This document shows, piece by piece, positions 7,468-15,619 of a stretch of DNA of 64,000 bases (the first letter of the stretch is position 1; each line of letters begins with the position of its first letter). The translations under genes and the position numbers were made by a program. The DNA lies in the NCBI GenBank assembly GCA_900470095.1, contig UBZM01000005.1, forward strand, positions 75,583 to 139,582. The letters are read 5' to 3'. A model generated the notes under the pieces. That model was not told the origin of the DNA. It ran no database searches and was given only the letters and a program-made list of their open reading frames with translations. This DNA comes from Hyphomicrobiales bacterium (GTDB lineage: Bacteria; Pseudomonadota; Alphaproteobacteria; Rhizobiales; Beijerinckiaceae).

Positions 7468-9231
7468 TCAGTGGTGCAAAGAGGTGGCGTCAAAGGGCCT
7501 CTCCCGAATGCGCTTCAGTTCGGTCGCGACGAGATCGGGTGACGCGCTGCCATCCGTTCTGAAAGCGCGCCGCAGCCAGCCATTGGCGTCGATCAGAACC
7601 TGCGCGGGCGCGAGGCCGCCGCCGGTCAGTTCCGCGAGCGCGGCGGCCAGGGGCTCCGGGTCCTCGACCGGGCAGCGGGCGACCGCGCCGTCGGCCTGGA
7701 CCTGCGCGGTCGTGCCCTCGATCCACAGGCGCAGGACCCGACCGTTGCCCGGCGTCAGGATGCCGCCCTCCTGGCAGCGGGCGACGAAGCCCGGCATGCG
7801 GGCGGCTCCGGCAAAGCGCATCTCGGAGGGAGCATAGATGCGGGCACCGGCACGCAGCCGGATGAAATCGATCAGGGCCCAGATCTCGGCATCGTCGAGC
7901 CTTGTTGCCGGCGGCATCGGTCCTGTGCCGTGGCGGATCGACCAGAACAGCTCCCCGCCTGGACGGCCCGCGATCAAGGGCGCCGAGAGGTCCGGAGGCC
8001 AGATCGCGTGGGCGACCGCGACCGGCCCGCGGCCCCGCGCGTCGAGGCCATGGCAGCTCGCGCAGTCGCGCTGGAACAGCGCGCGGCCGGCCGCGATCGA
8101 GCGTGCGGAATAGCCGGTCGGCGACAGCTGAAAGCTTGTCGGCACCGCGGCGACGACATAGGGGCGCCATGGCGGCACCTGGACATAGACCAGCGCTGCG
8201 GCGCCGGCCGCGAGCGCCGGCCAGCGCAGTTTGCGCAGCATAACGGCTAGGGCGAAGAGCGCGACCGCGATGGCGATCGGGCCGAGCAGGCGCAGGAGCC
8301 CGTCGCGCAGATAGGTATCGTCCCAGAGGCCCGGAACAGGCCGCAGTCGGAAGGGCCAGTCCGGCTGTTCGTGGATACCCGGCGGCTGGCTTGCGAGAGC
8401 GGCGGCAGCCGCGACCATGGCCAGCCCGAGGCCGGTCTCAAGGGCGATCGAGCGGCGCAAGCCGCGTATCGAACCGCCGGCTTCTGCTTGCGGCACGAAG
8501 CGGAAGCGGTTGGCGCTCGCAATTACCAGCAGACCCGCGAACAGGGCGAGCTTGAGCAGGGCGAGCCGGCCATAGCTCGTGCCGAGCGTCGCCGCCAGCG
8601 TGCCGAGAAGCGCCTGCACCTGCATCAGCGAGGTGATGGCAAGCGTCAGCACGCAGGCGAGGCCGAGCGGCGTGAAGCGGCGTGCGATGGCGCCGGCTTG
8701 CAAGGGCAGCAGAACGCAGGTCGCGAGCAACGGCAAAAGCGCACCGAGCCAGAGCCCGGCCGCCACGACATGCAGGCCAAGGGCGACCGTGACCCAGCCA
8801 TCGGTCGCCGCGCCATGGCCGAGCCCGCCTTGCAGGAAGGCGGAGGCTGCAAGGATAGGCAGGGCGAACCATCGGCCGCGTCCTTCGCTCTGCAGCAGCC
8901 AAAGCGTGACGATGAGCAGGGCGAGACGCAGCAGCAAGGTCCCGCCGAAGCGGGTCTGGAGGATGGCCTGAGCCGCCTCCCGGCTCGCGACGGTATTCCC
9001 CAGCATGGCGCTGCCCTGGAACCAGAACCAGAGGACGCCGCTGACAAGGGCCAGTGCCACGCCGGCCCGGCTGAACCGGGCCAGCCACCGCAGCAAGGAC
9101 CGAGCCTCCGGCGAGGCCTCCAGTCGTCCCCAGGCCAGCAGGCGAAAGGCTTCGGTGCCGAGGCTCGACAGCAAAGCGGCCAGATGGAGCCAGCGGATCG
9201 CTGGCAGCGCCGCCTCGATGAAGGCAGTCAC
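7468..9231 (-). CDS. copD: copper resistance protein CopD fused to cytochrome c
   Basis: A 587-residue inner-membrane protein. The first about 380 residues hold eight or more hydrophobic helices, with the CopD/PcoD-type start (AIRWLHLAALLSSLGTEAF) and further conserved helices; CopD imports copper from periplasmic CopC. A class I cytochrome c domain follows, with the haem motif C390-A-S-C393-H394 and a later GPMPP methionine ligand, so it should be attached to haem in the periplasm. The last about 110 residues (after DFIRLRAGARIYAP) are of unknown fold with two further cysteines. The GTG start at 9231 lies one base after the copC stop (TGA-T-GTG), which implies translational coupling. The longer frame to 9303 overlaps copC and was rejected. 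Confidence 0.85.
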   Translation of the reverse strand: MTAFIEAALPAIRWLHLAALLSSLGTEAFRLLAWGRLEASPEARSLLRWLARFSRAGVALALVSGVLWFWFQGSAMLGNTVASREAAQAILQTRFGGTLLLRLALLIVTLWLLQSEGRGRWFALPILAASAFLQGGLGHGAATDGWVTVALGLHVVAAGLWLGALLPLLATCVLLPLQAGAIARRFTPLGLACVLTLAITSLMQVQALLGTLAATLGTSYGRLALLKLALFAGLLVIASANRFRFVPQAEAGGSIRGLRRSIALETGLGLAMVAAAAALASQPPGIHEQPDWPFRLRPVPGLWDDTYLRDGLLRLLGPIAIAVALFALAVMLRKLRWPALAAGAAALVYVQVPPWRPYVVAAVPTSFQLSPTGYSARSIAAGRALFQRDCASCHGLDARGRGPVAVAHAIWPPDLSAPLIAGRPGGELFWSIRHGTGPMPPATRLDDAEIWALIDFIRLRAGARIYAPSEMRFAGAARMPGFVARCQEGGILTPGNGRVLRLWIEGTTAQVQADGAVARCPVEDPEPLAAALAELTGGGLAPAQVLIDANGWLRRAFRTDGSASPDLVATELKRIRERPFDATSLHH

Positions 9232-9232
9232 A

Positions 9233-9601
9233 TCAGGGCCTGACGGTGAACCGGTACTGCCCGGTGACGCGATGGGTATCGACGGAGGTCGCCGCCCATT
9301 CAACCGTGTAGGGGCCGGGCGCCGTCGCCTTCAGGCGGACCTTCAGCGCCTTGCTGTCGCCCGGCACGGCTTCTGCCGGCGCCGCCTGGACCGGCTGGCC
9401 CTGCCCATCACGCACGGTGATGCTGCTGAGCTTGACCTCGAGATTCTCGGTGAAGCCGAGCACGATCTCGGCCGGAGCGTTGACCGTCGCGCCCTCGGCC
9501 GGCGAAGCGGTCCTGAGATGGGCATGGGCGAAGGCTGGCGAGGCGGCGAGGGGGGAAGCGGCAAGAGAGAGGGCGAGCGTGAGCCCGGTGACGCGAGACA
9601 T
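9233..9601 (-). CDS. copC: periplasmic copper-binding protein CopC
   Basis: A 122-residue CopC/PcoC-type protein. A signal peptide ends at ...ASPAFA, leaving a mature N-terminal histidine (HAHLRTASPAEGA), the Cu(II) ligand of the family. The C-terminal DTHRVTGQYRFTV carries the second conserved histidine. The Met-rich Cu(I) loop of plasmid-borne CopC is absent, so Cu(II) binding alone is likely. The ATG at 9601 has AGGA eight bases upstream, and an upstream in-frame start was rejected because it precedes the signal peptide. It is coupled to copD one base downstream. In the family, CopC delivers copper to CopD for uptake. Confidence 0.9.
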   Translation of the reverse strand: MSRVTGLTLALSLAASPLAASPAFAHAHLRTASPAEGATVNAPAEIVLGFTENLEVKLSSITVRDGQGQPVQAAPAEAVPGDSKALKVRLKATAPGPYTVEWAATSVDTHRVTGQYRFTVRP

Positions 9602-9642
9602 GAAGATGGTCCTGTGATGGAGAGGGGGCTGCGCTTGGGCGA

Positions 9643-10449
9643 TCACCAGCTGGCGTCGAGCCCGAGATGGGCGAGAGCCTGCCCGCGCAGTTCCGCAAGG
9701 CGCGGATCCCCGCGATGGCGCGGGTAGGGCAGGTCATTGACGATCTCGGCCTTGATCCGGGCCGGGCGCTCGCTCAGCACGATGACGCGCTGGGCCAGGA
9801 ACAGCGCCTCCTCCACGTCATGGGTGACGAGCAGCGTGGTGAAGCCGCGCTGGCGCCAGAGTTCGGCGATCTCGGTCTGCATCGCGATCCGCGTCAGCGA
9901 GTCGAGCTTCCCCAGCGGCTCGTCGAGGATCAGCACGCTGGGATCATTGACGAGCGCGCGTGCCAGCGCCGCGCGCTGCGCCATGCCGCCGGAAAGCTGG
10001 CGCGGAAAGGCCCGCTCGAAGCCGGCGAGACCGACCGTCCGCAGCGCATCGTCGACACGGCCTTTCTGTGTGGCGAGCAGGCCGCGCGCCTCCAGCCCGA
10101 GCGCGACGTTCCGCCAGACGGTGCGCCAGGGATAGAGCGTCGGGTCCTGGAAGACGACGACGCGGGACGGGTCGGGAGCGGTGATCAGCTCCCCCGCGGC
10201 CGCGATCCGGCCTTGAGTGGGCGGCTCCAACCCGGCGACGAGCCGCAGCAGCGTCGACTTCCCGCAGCCGCTCGGGCCGAGCAGCGCGACGAATTCGCCG
10301 GCCCGGACGTTAAGGTCGATATCGTCGAGAACCGGCAGCGGCCGGCCCTCGAGATCGAAGGCATGCGAGACACCCGCGATCGCGAGATCGGCGCCGCGCG
10401 AGGCTGGTGCGCTGCGGTCCACAGCGGCGGTTAGCGTGGCGGCTACCAT
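9643..10449 (-). CDS. ssuB: ABC transporter ATPase, SsuB/TauB type
   Basis: A 268-residue nucleotide-binding subunit. Walker A GPSGCGKS, Q-loop FQDPTLYPWRTV, signature LSGGMAQR, Walker B VLILDEPLGKLD and H-loop VTHDVEEA are all intact. The sequence pattern (LYPWRTVWRNV) belongs to the nitrate/sulfonate/taurine/bicarbonate importer class. The ATG at 10449 overlaps the end of the permease gene by seven bases. It is the last gene of a four-gene minus-strand unit (osmC, binding protein, permease, ATPase). The exact substrate is not determinable; aliphatic sulfonates are the best guess from the sulfur context. Confidence 0.88.
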   Translation of the reverse strand: MVAATLTAAVDRSAPASRGADLAIAGVSHAFDLEGRPLPVLDDIDLNVRAGEFVALLGPSGCGKSTLLRLVAGLEPPTQGRIAAAGELITAPDPSRVVVFQDPTLYPWRTVWRNVALGLEARGLLATQKGRVDDALRTVGLAGFERAFPRQLSGGMAQRAALARALVNDPSVLILDEPLGKLDSLTRIAMQTEIAELWRQRGFTTLLVTHDVEEALFLAQRVIVLSERPARIKAEIVNDLPYPRHRGDPRLAELRGQALAHLGLDASW

Positions 10450-11462
10450 TTCACCACGTCCTTCTGCCAGCCGAGCAACCGGTCGCGCGCAGCGAAGAGC
10501 AGCGTGATCAGGCTCGAGAAGATCAGCGCCATGACGATCAGAGCGCCATACATGTTGGCATAGGCCGCCCAGCCCTGGGCCCATTGCAGGTAGTAGCCGA
10601 GGCCGGATTTGACGCCCATCATCTCGGCCGCCACCAGCACCGAGAAGGAGGCGCCGAGCCCCATGAACAGGCCGACGAAGACATGCGGCAGGGCGGCCGG
10701 GATCGCGACCTTGAAAATCAGGAACGAGCGGCGGGCGCCGAGCGTGCGGGCGACGTCGTAATAGGCCTTGTCGACGCTGGCGACGCCGGACCAGGTCAGC
10801 ACCGTGACCGGGAACCAGGTCGCAAGTGCGATCAGGAAGATCGCCGCCGAAAAGCTCGAGGGAAAGAAGAAGAAGGACATCGGCAGGAGCGCGGTCGACG
10901 GAATCGGCCCGAGGAAGCGCAGCACCGGGTGGACCCAGTAACCGAGCCCGCGCGACCAGCCGATCGCGACGCCGGTGACGAAGCCGGAGATCGTGCCGAA
11001 CAGGAAGCCGAGCGCGAGCAGCCGCAGGGAATGCAGCACGCTTTCGCCGAGCCGCGGCCAGTCCTCGGCATAGACCTCGACGAGAGAGGAGGGCGGCGCG
11101 AAGAAGGGCACCGGAAGCAGGCCGAGCTTGGCCGTCAGCAGGTCCCAGATTCCGACGAAGAGCGCCAGCACGACGAGCCAAGGCGCGGCCCGGCCGAGCC
11201 GCGCGCCGAGCGGCGGCCAGACGGCGCCGATCGTCGTGGCAATCGCGAGCAGGACCGCCCATGCGGCCAGGCCGAGATTGGTCTGGTCGACATAGAGCGG
11301 TTCGGCGAAGCCGACCTTCCTGTTCGCAAGCAGGGTGACGGAAGCCGCGACCGCGGTCCAGGCGACCGTCGCAAGCGCGCCCCGCGCCAGCACCGCGCCA
11401 TCGACTTGCAGGGGTGGCCGGTCGAAGCTTGCCGCGGAGCCTGTCTGTTCAAACGGCGACAT
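10443..11462 (-). CDS. ssuC: ABC transporter permease, SsuC/TauC type
   Basis: A 339-residue inner-membrane permease of the nitrate/sulfonate/taurine class. About six helices are visible in the C-terminal 260 residues, with the EAA-type loop (DVARTLGARRSFLIFKVAIPAALPHVFVG). The N-terminal about 80 residues contain an additional helix pair, making it longer than the usual 250-280 residues. The ATG overlaps the end of the binding-protein gene by 14 bp, and its own end overlaps the ATPase start, so the three transporter genes form a tightly coupled operon. Confidence 0.87.
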   Translation of the reverse strand: MSPFEQTGSAASFDRPPLQVDGAVLARGALATVAWTAVAASVTLLANRKVGFAEPLYVDQTNLGLAAWAVLLAIATTIGAVWPPLGARLGRAAPWLVVLALFVGIWDLLTAKLGLLPVPFFAPPSSLVEVYAEDWPRLGESVLHSLRLLALGFLFGTISGFVTGVAIGWSRGLGYWVHPVLRFLGPIPSTALLPMSFFFFPSSFSAAIFLIALATWFPVTVLTWSGVASVDKAYYDVARTLGARRSFLIFKVAIPAALPHVFVGLFMGLGASFSVLVAAEMMGVKSGLGYYLQWAQGWAAYANMYGALIVMALIFSSLITLLFAARDRLLGWQKDVVKW

Positions 11463-12471
11463 TGGGCACGATCTTCTGCGCGAAGGCCTTGGCGTCGGTG
11501 TTCTTGCGGATCACATTGACGAGCTTCAGCTGTTCGGTGAACAGGGCGACGTCGTCGCGCAGCGCCGCTCCGGTGGAGTGGTGGTCATGCGTGTGGCTGC
11601 GCAGGATCGCCGCCACCGTCTCGGGCGTCACCTTTGCCGGAACGAAGGGGGCGAAGATCTCGGCCGTCTTGTCGGGGTTGGCTGCGGTCCAGGCCTGGGC
11701 CTCGACGATGGCGCGGGAGACCGCGGCTGCGACCTGGGGCTGGTCGCGGATCAGGGCGCCGCGCAGGCCGAGCACGCAGCAGGTCGACTTGGCGTACTGG
11801 CCCTCGAGATTGGTGGCGAGTTCGACGAGCTTGTCGCGCTCGCGGATGAGATAGAGATGCGGGTCGTCGCCGGCCAGCGCCTGGACCTCGCCCTTCCTGA
11901 GCGCCTCCCCGAACAGATCCTGCGGGTACTGCACCCAGCTGACATCCTTCTCCGGATCGAGGCCGATCTCGGCGAGACGGATGGCGAAGAAGTTGCGCAC
12001 CGGGCTCGCCGGGTCGGTGACCGCGACGGACTTGCCCTTCAGGTCCTTCAGGCTGCCGATGCCGGCGTTCTCGGCAACGAGGAGCCGCATGCAGCCGCCA
12101 TGGGTGCCGACGGTCAGGCCGACATCGAAGCCTTGTTCGAGCGGCTTGAGCCAGCGCAACGCCATGCCGATGCCGCCATCGGCATGGCCGGTCGCGATCG
12201 CCTGGAGCAGCGCATCGGTCGGGCCGCTGAAGTTCACCGGCTCGACGGCGATGTTGTATTTCTCGAACAGCCCCTGCTTCAGCGCGACCGAGATCGGCGA
12301 CTGGCAGACGGCCGTCTGGCCCCAGGCGAGCTTGATCGTCTGTCGCTGCGCTAGCGGCGCGGCCTGGGCGAAGGCGTGATGTCCGGCGACACCGACGAGC
12401 GGTGCGGCGGCGAGGGCGGCGGCTCCGCGCAACAGCGTGCGGCGGGTGGGCTGGCTGGTGAGAAGGGTCAT
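11449..12471 (-). CDS. ssuA: ABC transporter substrate-binding protein, SsuA/TauA type, Tat-exported
   Basis: A 340-residue periplasmic binding protein. The N-terminus has a twin-arginine signal (TRRTLLRGAAALAAAP) and a probable AxA cleavage before APLAQRQ. The mature part follows the SsuA/ThiY/nitrate-binding pattern: IKLAWGQTAVCQSPISVALKQGLFEKY, then GPTDALLQAIATGHADGGIG. An HTHDHHSTG histidine cluster near residue 290 is unusual and might bind metal. The ATG at 12471 has AAAGGAG upstream. It sits between osmC and the permease, and the substrate is inferred to be an organosulfur anion. Confidence 0.85.
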   Translation of the reverse strand: MTLLTSQPTRRTLLRGAAALAAAPLVGVAGHHAFAQAAPLAQRQTIKLAWGQTAVCQSPISVALKQGLFEKYNIAVEPVNFSGPTDALLQAIATGHADGGIGMALRWLKPLEQGFDVGLTVGTHGGCMRLLVAENAGIGSLKDLKGKSVAVTDPASPVRNFFAIRLAEIGLDPEKDVSWVQYPQDLFGEALRKGEVQALAGDDPHLYLIRERDKLVELATNLEGQYAKSTCCVLGLRGALIRDQPQVAAAVSRAIVEAQAWTAANPDKTAEIFAPFVPAKVTPETVAAILRSHTHDHHSTGAALRDDVALFTEQLKLVNVIRKNTDAKAFAQKIVPNVAV

Positions 12472-12523
12472 CTTCGCTCCTTTGCCGCTGCTTTGAGCGG
12501 CCTCATGCAGGGCTTTGGAAAAA

Positions 12524-13060
12524 TCAGGCGGCGGCGCGGCTGGCCGGGATGCGTTCGACGGTTCCACGCACCTCCGTGCCGCGCCGGAGCAGGTTCAGGA
12601 TCGGGCAGAAGCGCTCGACTGCGGCGTTGAGTGCGTCCAGATCGGTCGCATCGGTGGTCAGCCGCACCGTGTAGGAGAGGTCGTGCGGATAGACCGGCGT
12701 CGTCTCGAACCCCGGCGTGCCGGCCCGCGGATCGAGCTGACCCTGCACCTCGACCGAGACGTCCCGCAGATCGATCTGCTGGTCGGCCGCCTGGATCAGG
12801 TAAGTGTGCGTCAGGCAGCTGGACAGCGCGCCGAGCAGGAGTTCCGGCGAGCTCGGGCCGAGATCATAGCCGGCGAAATCCGGCGGGCTGTCGCTGACGA
12901 CCTGGAAGTCGCGGATCCGGATGCGCCGGACGCCGCTGCGCCCTTCGGCCGTGGCCTGGGCTTGCAGGCGCTGCGGTCGGGCCTCCGGCGTGCGGGCATG
13001 AGCCTTGCGGCGCAGCAGGGCGTCGCGCTTCTGGACGAGATATTCGGTGAGATCGGACAT
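12524..13060 (-). CDS. OsmC family protein
   Basis: A 178-residue OsmC/Ohr-fold protein. The central motif PSSPELLLGALSSCLTHTYLIQAA carries the first conserved cysteine (SSC) of this thiol peroxidase fold, and FCPILNLLRRG carries the second (FCP), so the redox pair is present. OsmC proteins reduce organic hydroperoxides. Relatives linked to sulfonate importers are common, and their role there is unproven. The ATG at 13060 was chosen from the family N-terminus (MSDLTEYLVQKRDALLRRK); no strong ribosome site is seen and the frame stays open to 13276. It lies 52 bp upstream of the binding-protein gene, probably in the same operon. Confidence 0.82.
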   Translation of the reverse strand: MSDLTEYLVQKRDALLRRKAHARTPEARPQRLQAQATAEGRSGVRRIRIRDFQVVSDSPPDFAGYDLGPSSPELLLGALSSCLTHTYLIQAADQQIDLRDVSVEVQGQLDPRAGTPGFETTPVYPHDLSYTVRLTTDATDLDALNAAVERFCPILNLLRRGTEVRGTVERIPASRAAA

Positions 13061-13612
13061 GGTTGGCGGCTCGCGGATGGGAAAGGGCTGGGGAGAGGGG
13101 CTTGCCTCGATTTCGCGCGTTCGCCGGGCCGCTGCACCGCTGGAAGCCGGCGCATCGGAGACATCACGAAATCCGGGGGAGGTCGTCCGGGCAGCGGCAA
13201 GACCGCGTCCCGCTTCAAGGGCGCCGATGCATCGGGAGGTCGCTGTCGCGGTTCTGTCCGCGGTAGCGACGAGCACCAGCCTAAAATTCCGAAATCATAG
13301 CCTTCGATGGCAAGGGGGCTGCCGGCCGATTGTTGTCAGTTCAAGCGGGAAGGGCATTCGCGTCTCCAAAGCAAGAGAGGAGCCCACGAGCGATCGTGGT
13401 GCTTTTAGCGTTGTTGACGCGGCGCAAGCTGCTCCAGCAAATCCCGCGGTGAAGACGTTAGGGTTACTCTTCACGTTCAAGATTATTGCTCAGATGATTA
13501 TTTGTATCAATGAAACAAACTGTGCGTTTTGATTGCAGAAAGGCGATGATTTGTTTCTGTTCGGGGTTGTGGTGACGAAAATCAGGTTTCTCAAATCCCG
13601 CCGCCCCGAATC
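13061..13612. other. 552-bp promoter/leader region upstream of osmC
   Basis: Between the osmC start and the end of the cysteine synthase gene. The half near cysK (about 13450-13610) is markedly AT-rich for this genome and holds the promoter candidate at 13482-13510. The half near osmC is GC-rich and open in the osmC frame. If the promoter is correct, the transcript has about 400 nt before the annotated osmC start. Confidence 0.4.
13482..13510 (-). promoter_or_regulatory. candidate sigma-70 promoter for the osmC-ssuABC operon
   Basis: On the minus strand TTGATA (13510-13505) and AATAAT (13487-13482) are separated by exactly 17 bp inside an AT-rich island. Each hexamer has one or two mismatches to consensus. 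The direction fits the osmC operon. The call rests on sequence only. Confidence 0.4.
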
Positions 13613-14629
13613 CTAGTAGGCTGCAGCGGCGACCGGGAGCGAGGGCGGGCTCGCCGTTTCCGTCTGCGCGACGGTGGGGCCGAGCTTGGGCGGGCTGAGA
13701 TAGCGTTCGCCGCTATCGGCAACGATGGCGACGATCGTCTTGCCCGCGTTTTCGGGGCGCCGGCCGAGTGTGGCGGCGGCAAACAACACCGCTCCCGACG
13801 ACGTGCCCGCCAGGATGCCTTCCTCCTGTGCCAGCGCCCGGGCGAATTCGCGGGCCTGCGCCGTGTCGGTCACGATGACCTCGTCGACGACGGCAGCGTC
13901 AAAATTCTCGGGCAGGTAAGCGGTTTCGACATCGGTCACCTTGTGGACTCCCTCGATGCTGTCGGGGTAGGGCGTCTCCGCCGAGGGGATCGAGGCCGCG
14001 CCGGGCTCGACGACCACGACCTTCACGCCTGGCTTCTGCGCCTTCAGGAAGCGGCCGGTACCGGAGATCGTGCCGCCGGTACCGACCGCGGCCACGAAGA
14101 TGTCGACCTCGCCCTTGGTCTCGCGCCAGATCTCCGGCCCGGTCGTCTCAAAGTGAACGCGAGGGTTTGCCGGGTTTCCCCGCTGATTGGTGTAGTACGC
14201 ATCGGGATTCTCGCGGCGGACGCGGTCGATGATCGCGTGGATGGCGCCGGTTTCGAGGAAGACGCTGTTGTCGATCAGGACGGTTTCGGCGCCGTATTGG
14301 TGAAGCAGCCTGATCTTGTCCTCGCTGATCGTGTTGCGGAGGTAGAATTTCGAGCGGTAGCCGCGCGCCGCTGCCAGGGCGGCGAGGCCGATGCCGGTAT
14401 TGCCGCTGGTGAGATCGACGATGAGCTGGCCGGGCTTCAGCGCCCCTTTCTCCTCGGCTTCGCGAATGATGCCCCAGGCCGTGCGGTCCTTGATGCTGCC
14501 GGCCGGGTTCAGATACTCGATCTTCGCGAAGACGCGGGAGGCGATCTCCAGCCTTTCGGCAAAGCGGCGCAGCTCCAGCAGCGGCGTGTTGCCGACCAGC
14601 GCTGCAAAGTGGTCGTTCTGCGTTCCCAT
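13613..14629 (-). CDS. cysK: cysteine synthase A (O-acetylserine sulfhydrylase)
   Basis: A 338-residue fold type II PLP enzyme that makes cysteine from O-acetylserine and sulfide in the cytoplasm. Visible are the PLP lysine K47 in NPAGSIKDR, the substrate/phosphate loop TSGNTG (74-79) and the PLP phosphate loop GTGGTISG (183-190). The C-terminal about 25 residues (GPTVAQTETASPPSLPVAAAAY) are a low-complexity tail beyond the family core. The ATG at 14629 fits the family start, with a distant GGGAG. It sits inside the sulfur-related minus-strand block, 146 bp downstream of the GNAT gene and probably cotranscribed with it. A second homologue lies at 49916-51004. Confidence 0.9.
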   Translation of the reverse strand: MGTQNDHFAALVGNTPLLELRRFAERLEIASRVFAKIEYLNPAGSIKDRTAWGIIREAEEKGALKPGQLIVDLTSGNTGIGLAALAAARGYRSKFYLRNTISEDKIRLLHQYGAETVLIDNSVFLETGAIHAIIDRVRRENPDAYYTNQRGNPANPRVHFETTGPEIWRETKGEVDIFVAAVGTGGTISGTGRFLKAQKPGVKVVVVEPGAASIPSAETPYPDSIEGVHKVTDVETAYLPENFDAAVVDEVIVTDTAQAREFARALAQEEGILAGTSSGAVLFAAATLGRRPENAGKTIVAIVADSGERYLSPPKLGPTVAQTETASPPSLPVAAAAY

Positions 14630-14775
14630 GATGCTCTCACTCCCAGGAGAGGTGGCGCCCGCCACCGAAGACCGGCGCGATGGCCGGTCGCCTATGTTCG
14701 GCAGCCGCTTGCCCCTGATTGGCAGGCGCTGCGGGGTGCAGCGTCATGCTGCCGGCGAGACTGCGTCTTTGCCGC

Positions 14776-15417
14776 TCAAGCCGCCGCCACCTGCGCCGTC
14801 GCCGCGCGATGGGCCGCCAGCCGGGCCGCTATCTTCGCTTCCTGCTCGGCCTTGACGATGGCCACGCGGGCCGTCGCTTCGTCGAGCGATGCGGCCGGCG
14901 GATAGATCGCGGTGCTGCCGGCGGTGCCGGCCTTCGCTCCGATATGTTTTTCAAAGGGCAGGGAGCGATAGAGCGTCGGGTCCACTGTCGTGTCGAAGAG
15001 CGGCCGATAGCCGAGCGACAGATACAGGCCCGTCGCTTCCGGCTGCCGGAACCCGGTGGTGAGATAGGCACGGGTGTAGCCGAGCGCGGCCGCCGCCTCT
15101 TCGAGTGCCAGCACGATCTGCCGTGCCAACCCCTGCCGACGCAGATCGTCCCGCGTCCAGATGCGCTTGAGCTCGGCTGTCTCGTTGTCATGGCTCATGA
15201 AGGCGCCGCCCGCGATGGTCTCGTCGCCGCGCCGCAGGAGCAGGAAATCTCCCAAAGGCGGGGAGAAGGCCTCGGCCGGGTAGCGCAGGATCTCGGTGCG
15301 CGCGCCGCCTGGCCTGCTATTGGCCCCGTATCGGCCGTCGTACTCGGCAACAAGCCCTTCGATCAAAACCTCTGCTTTCCCGTCAAAGGGAGACGAACGC
15401 ACGATCAAGTCAGTCAT
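14776..15417 (-). CDS. GNAT family N-acetyltransferase
   Basis: A 213-residue acetyltransferase of the GNAT superfamily. The acetyl-CoA loop is visible as RRQGLARQIVLALEEAA, preceded by the ELKRIWT strand and followed by YLTTGFRQPEATGLYLSLGY. The C-terminal about 60 residues (from GAKAGTAGS) are an Ala-rich helical extension. The acceptor is unknown. The ATG at 15417 has GGAA upstream; the longer frame to 15489 was rejected. An AT-rich stretch (15480-15560) upstream probably carries the promoter. Next to cysK and the monooxygenase, it may acetylate a sulfur-containing amino acid or act as a detoxification enzyme; this is inference. Confidence 0.8.
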   Translation of the reverse strand: MTDLIVRSSPFDGKAEVLIEGLVAEYDGRYGANSRPGGARTEILRYPAEAFSPPLGDFLLLRRGDETIAGGAFMSHDNETAELKRIWTRDDLRRQGLARQIVLALEEAAAALGYTRAYLTTGFRQPEATGLYLSLGYRPLFDTTVDPTLYRSLPFEKHIGAKAGTAGSTAIYPPAASLDEATARVAIVKAEQEAKIAARLAAHRAATAQVAAA

Positions 15418-15619
15418 GGCACGGTTCCGGAATTTGGCGTTGAGCGGAAATAAGCGCCCATGGCATTCGTATCTGAACCGTTTGTGCAATCAATACTGTC
15501 AGAACAATAAGTATATTTGGCTATATTAGAGGTTATTTGGAAATCTATAGTTCCCCAATGAGCGGGCGAGACGGAAGGAATTTATCCGCCTCGCTGGTCA
15601 GCGCCCCGGCGCCGGCCGC

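Noticed and set aside
9643..11262. 539-codon frame that looks like a permease-ATPase fusion
   Set aside because: The first half is an Arg/Ala-rich shadow of the permease gene in another frame. The ATPase begins at the ATG at 10449.
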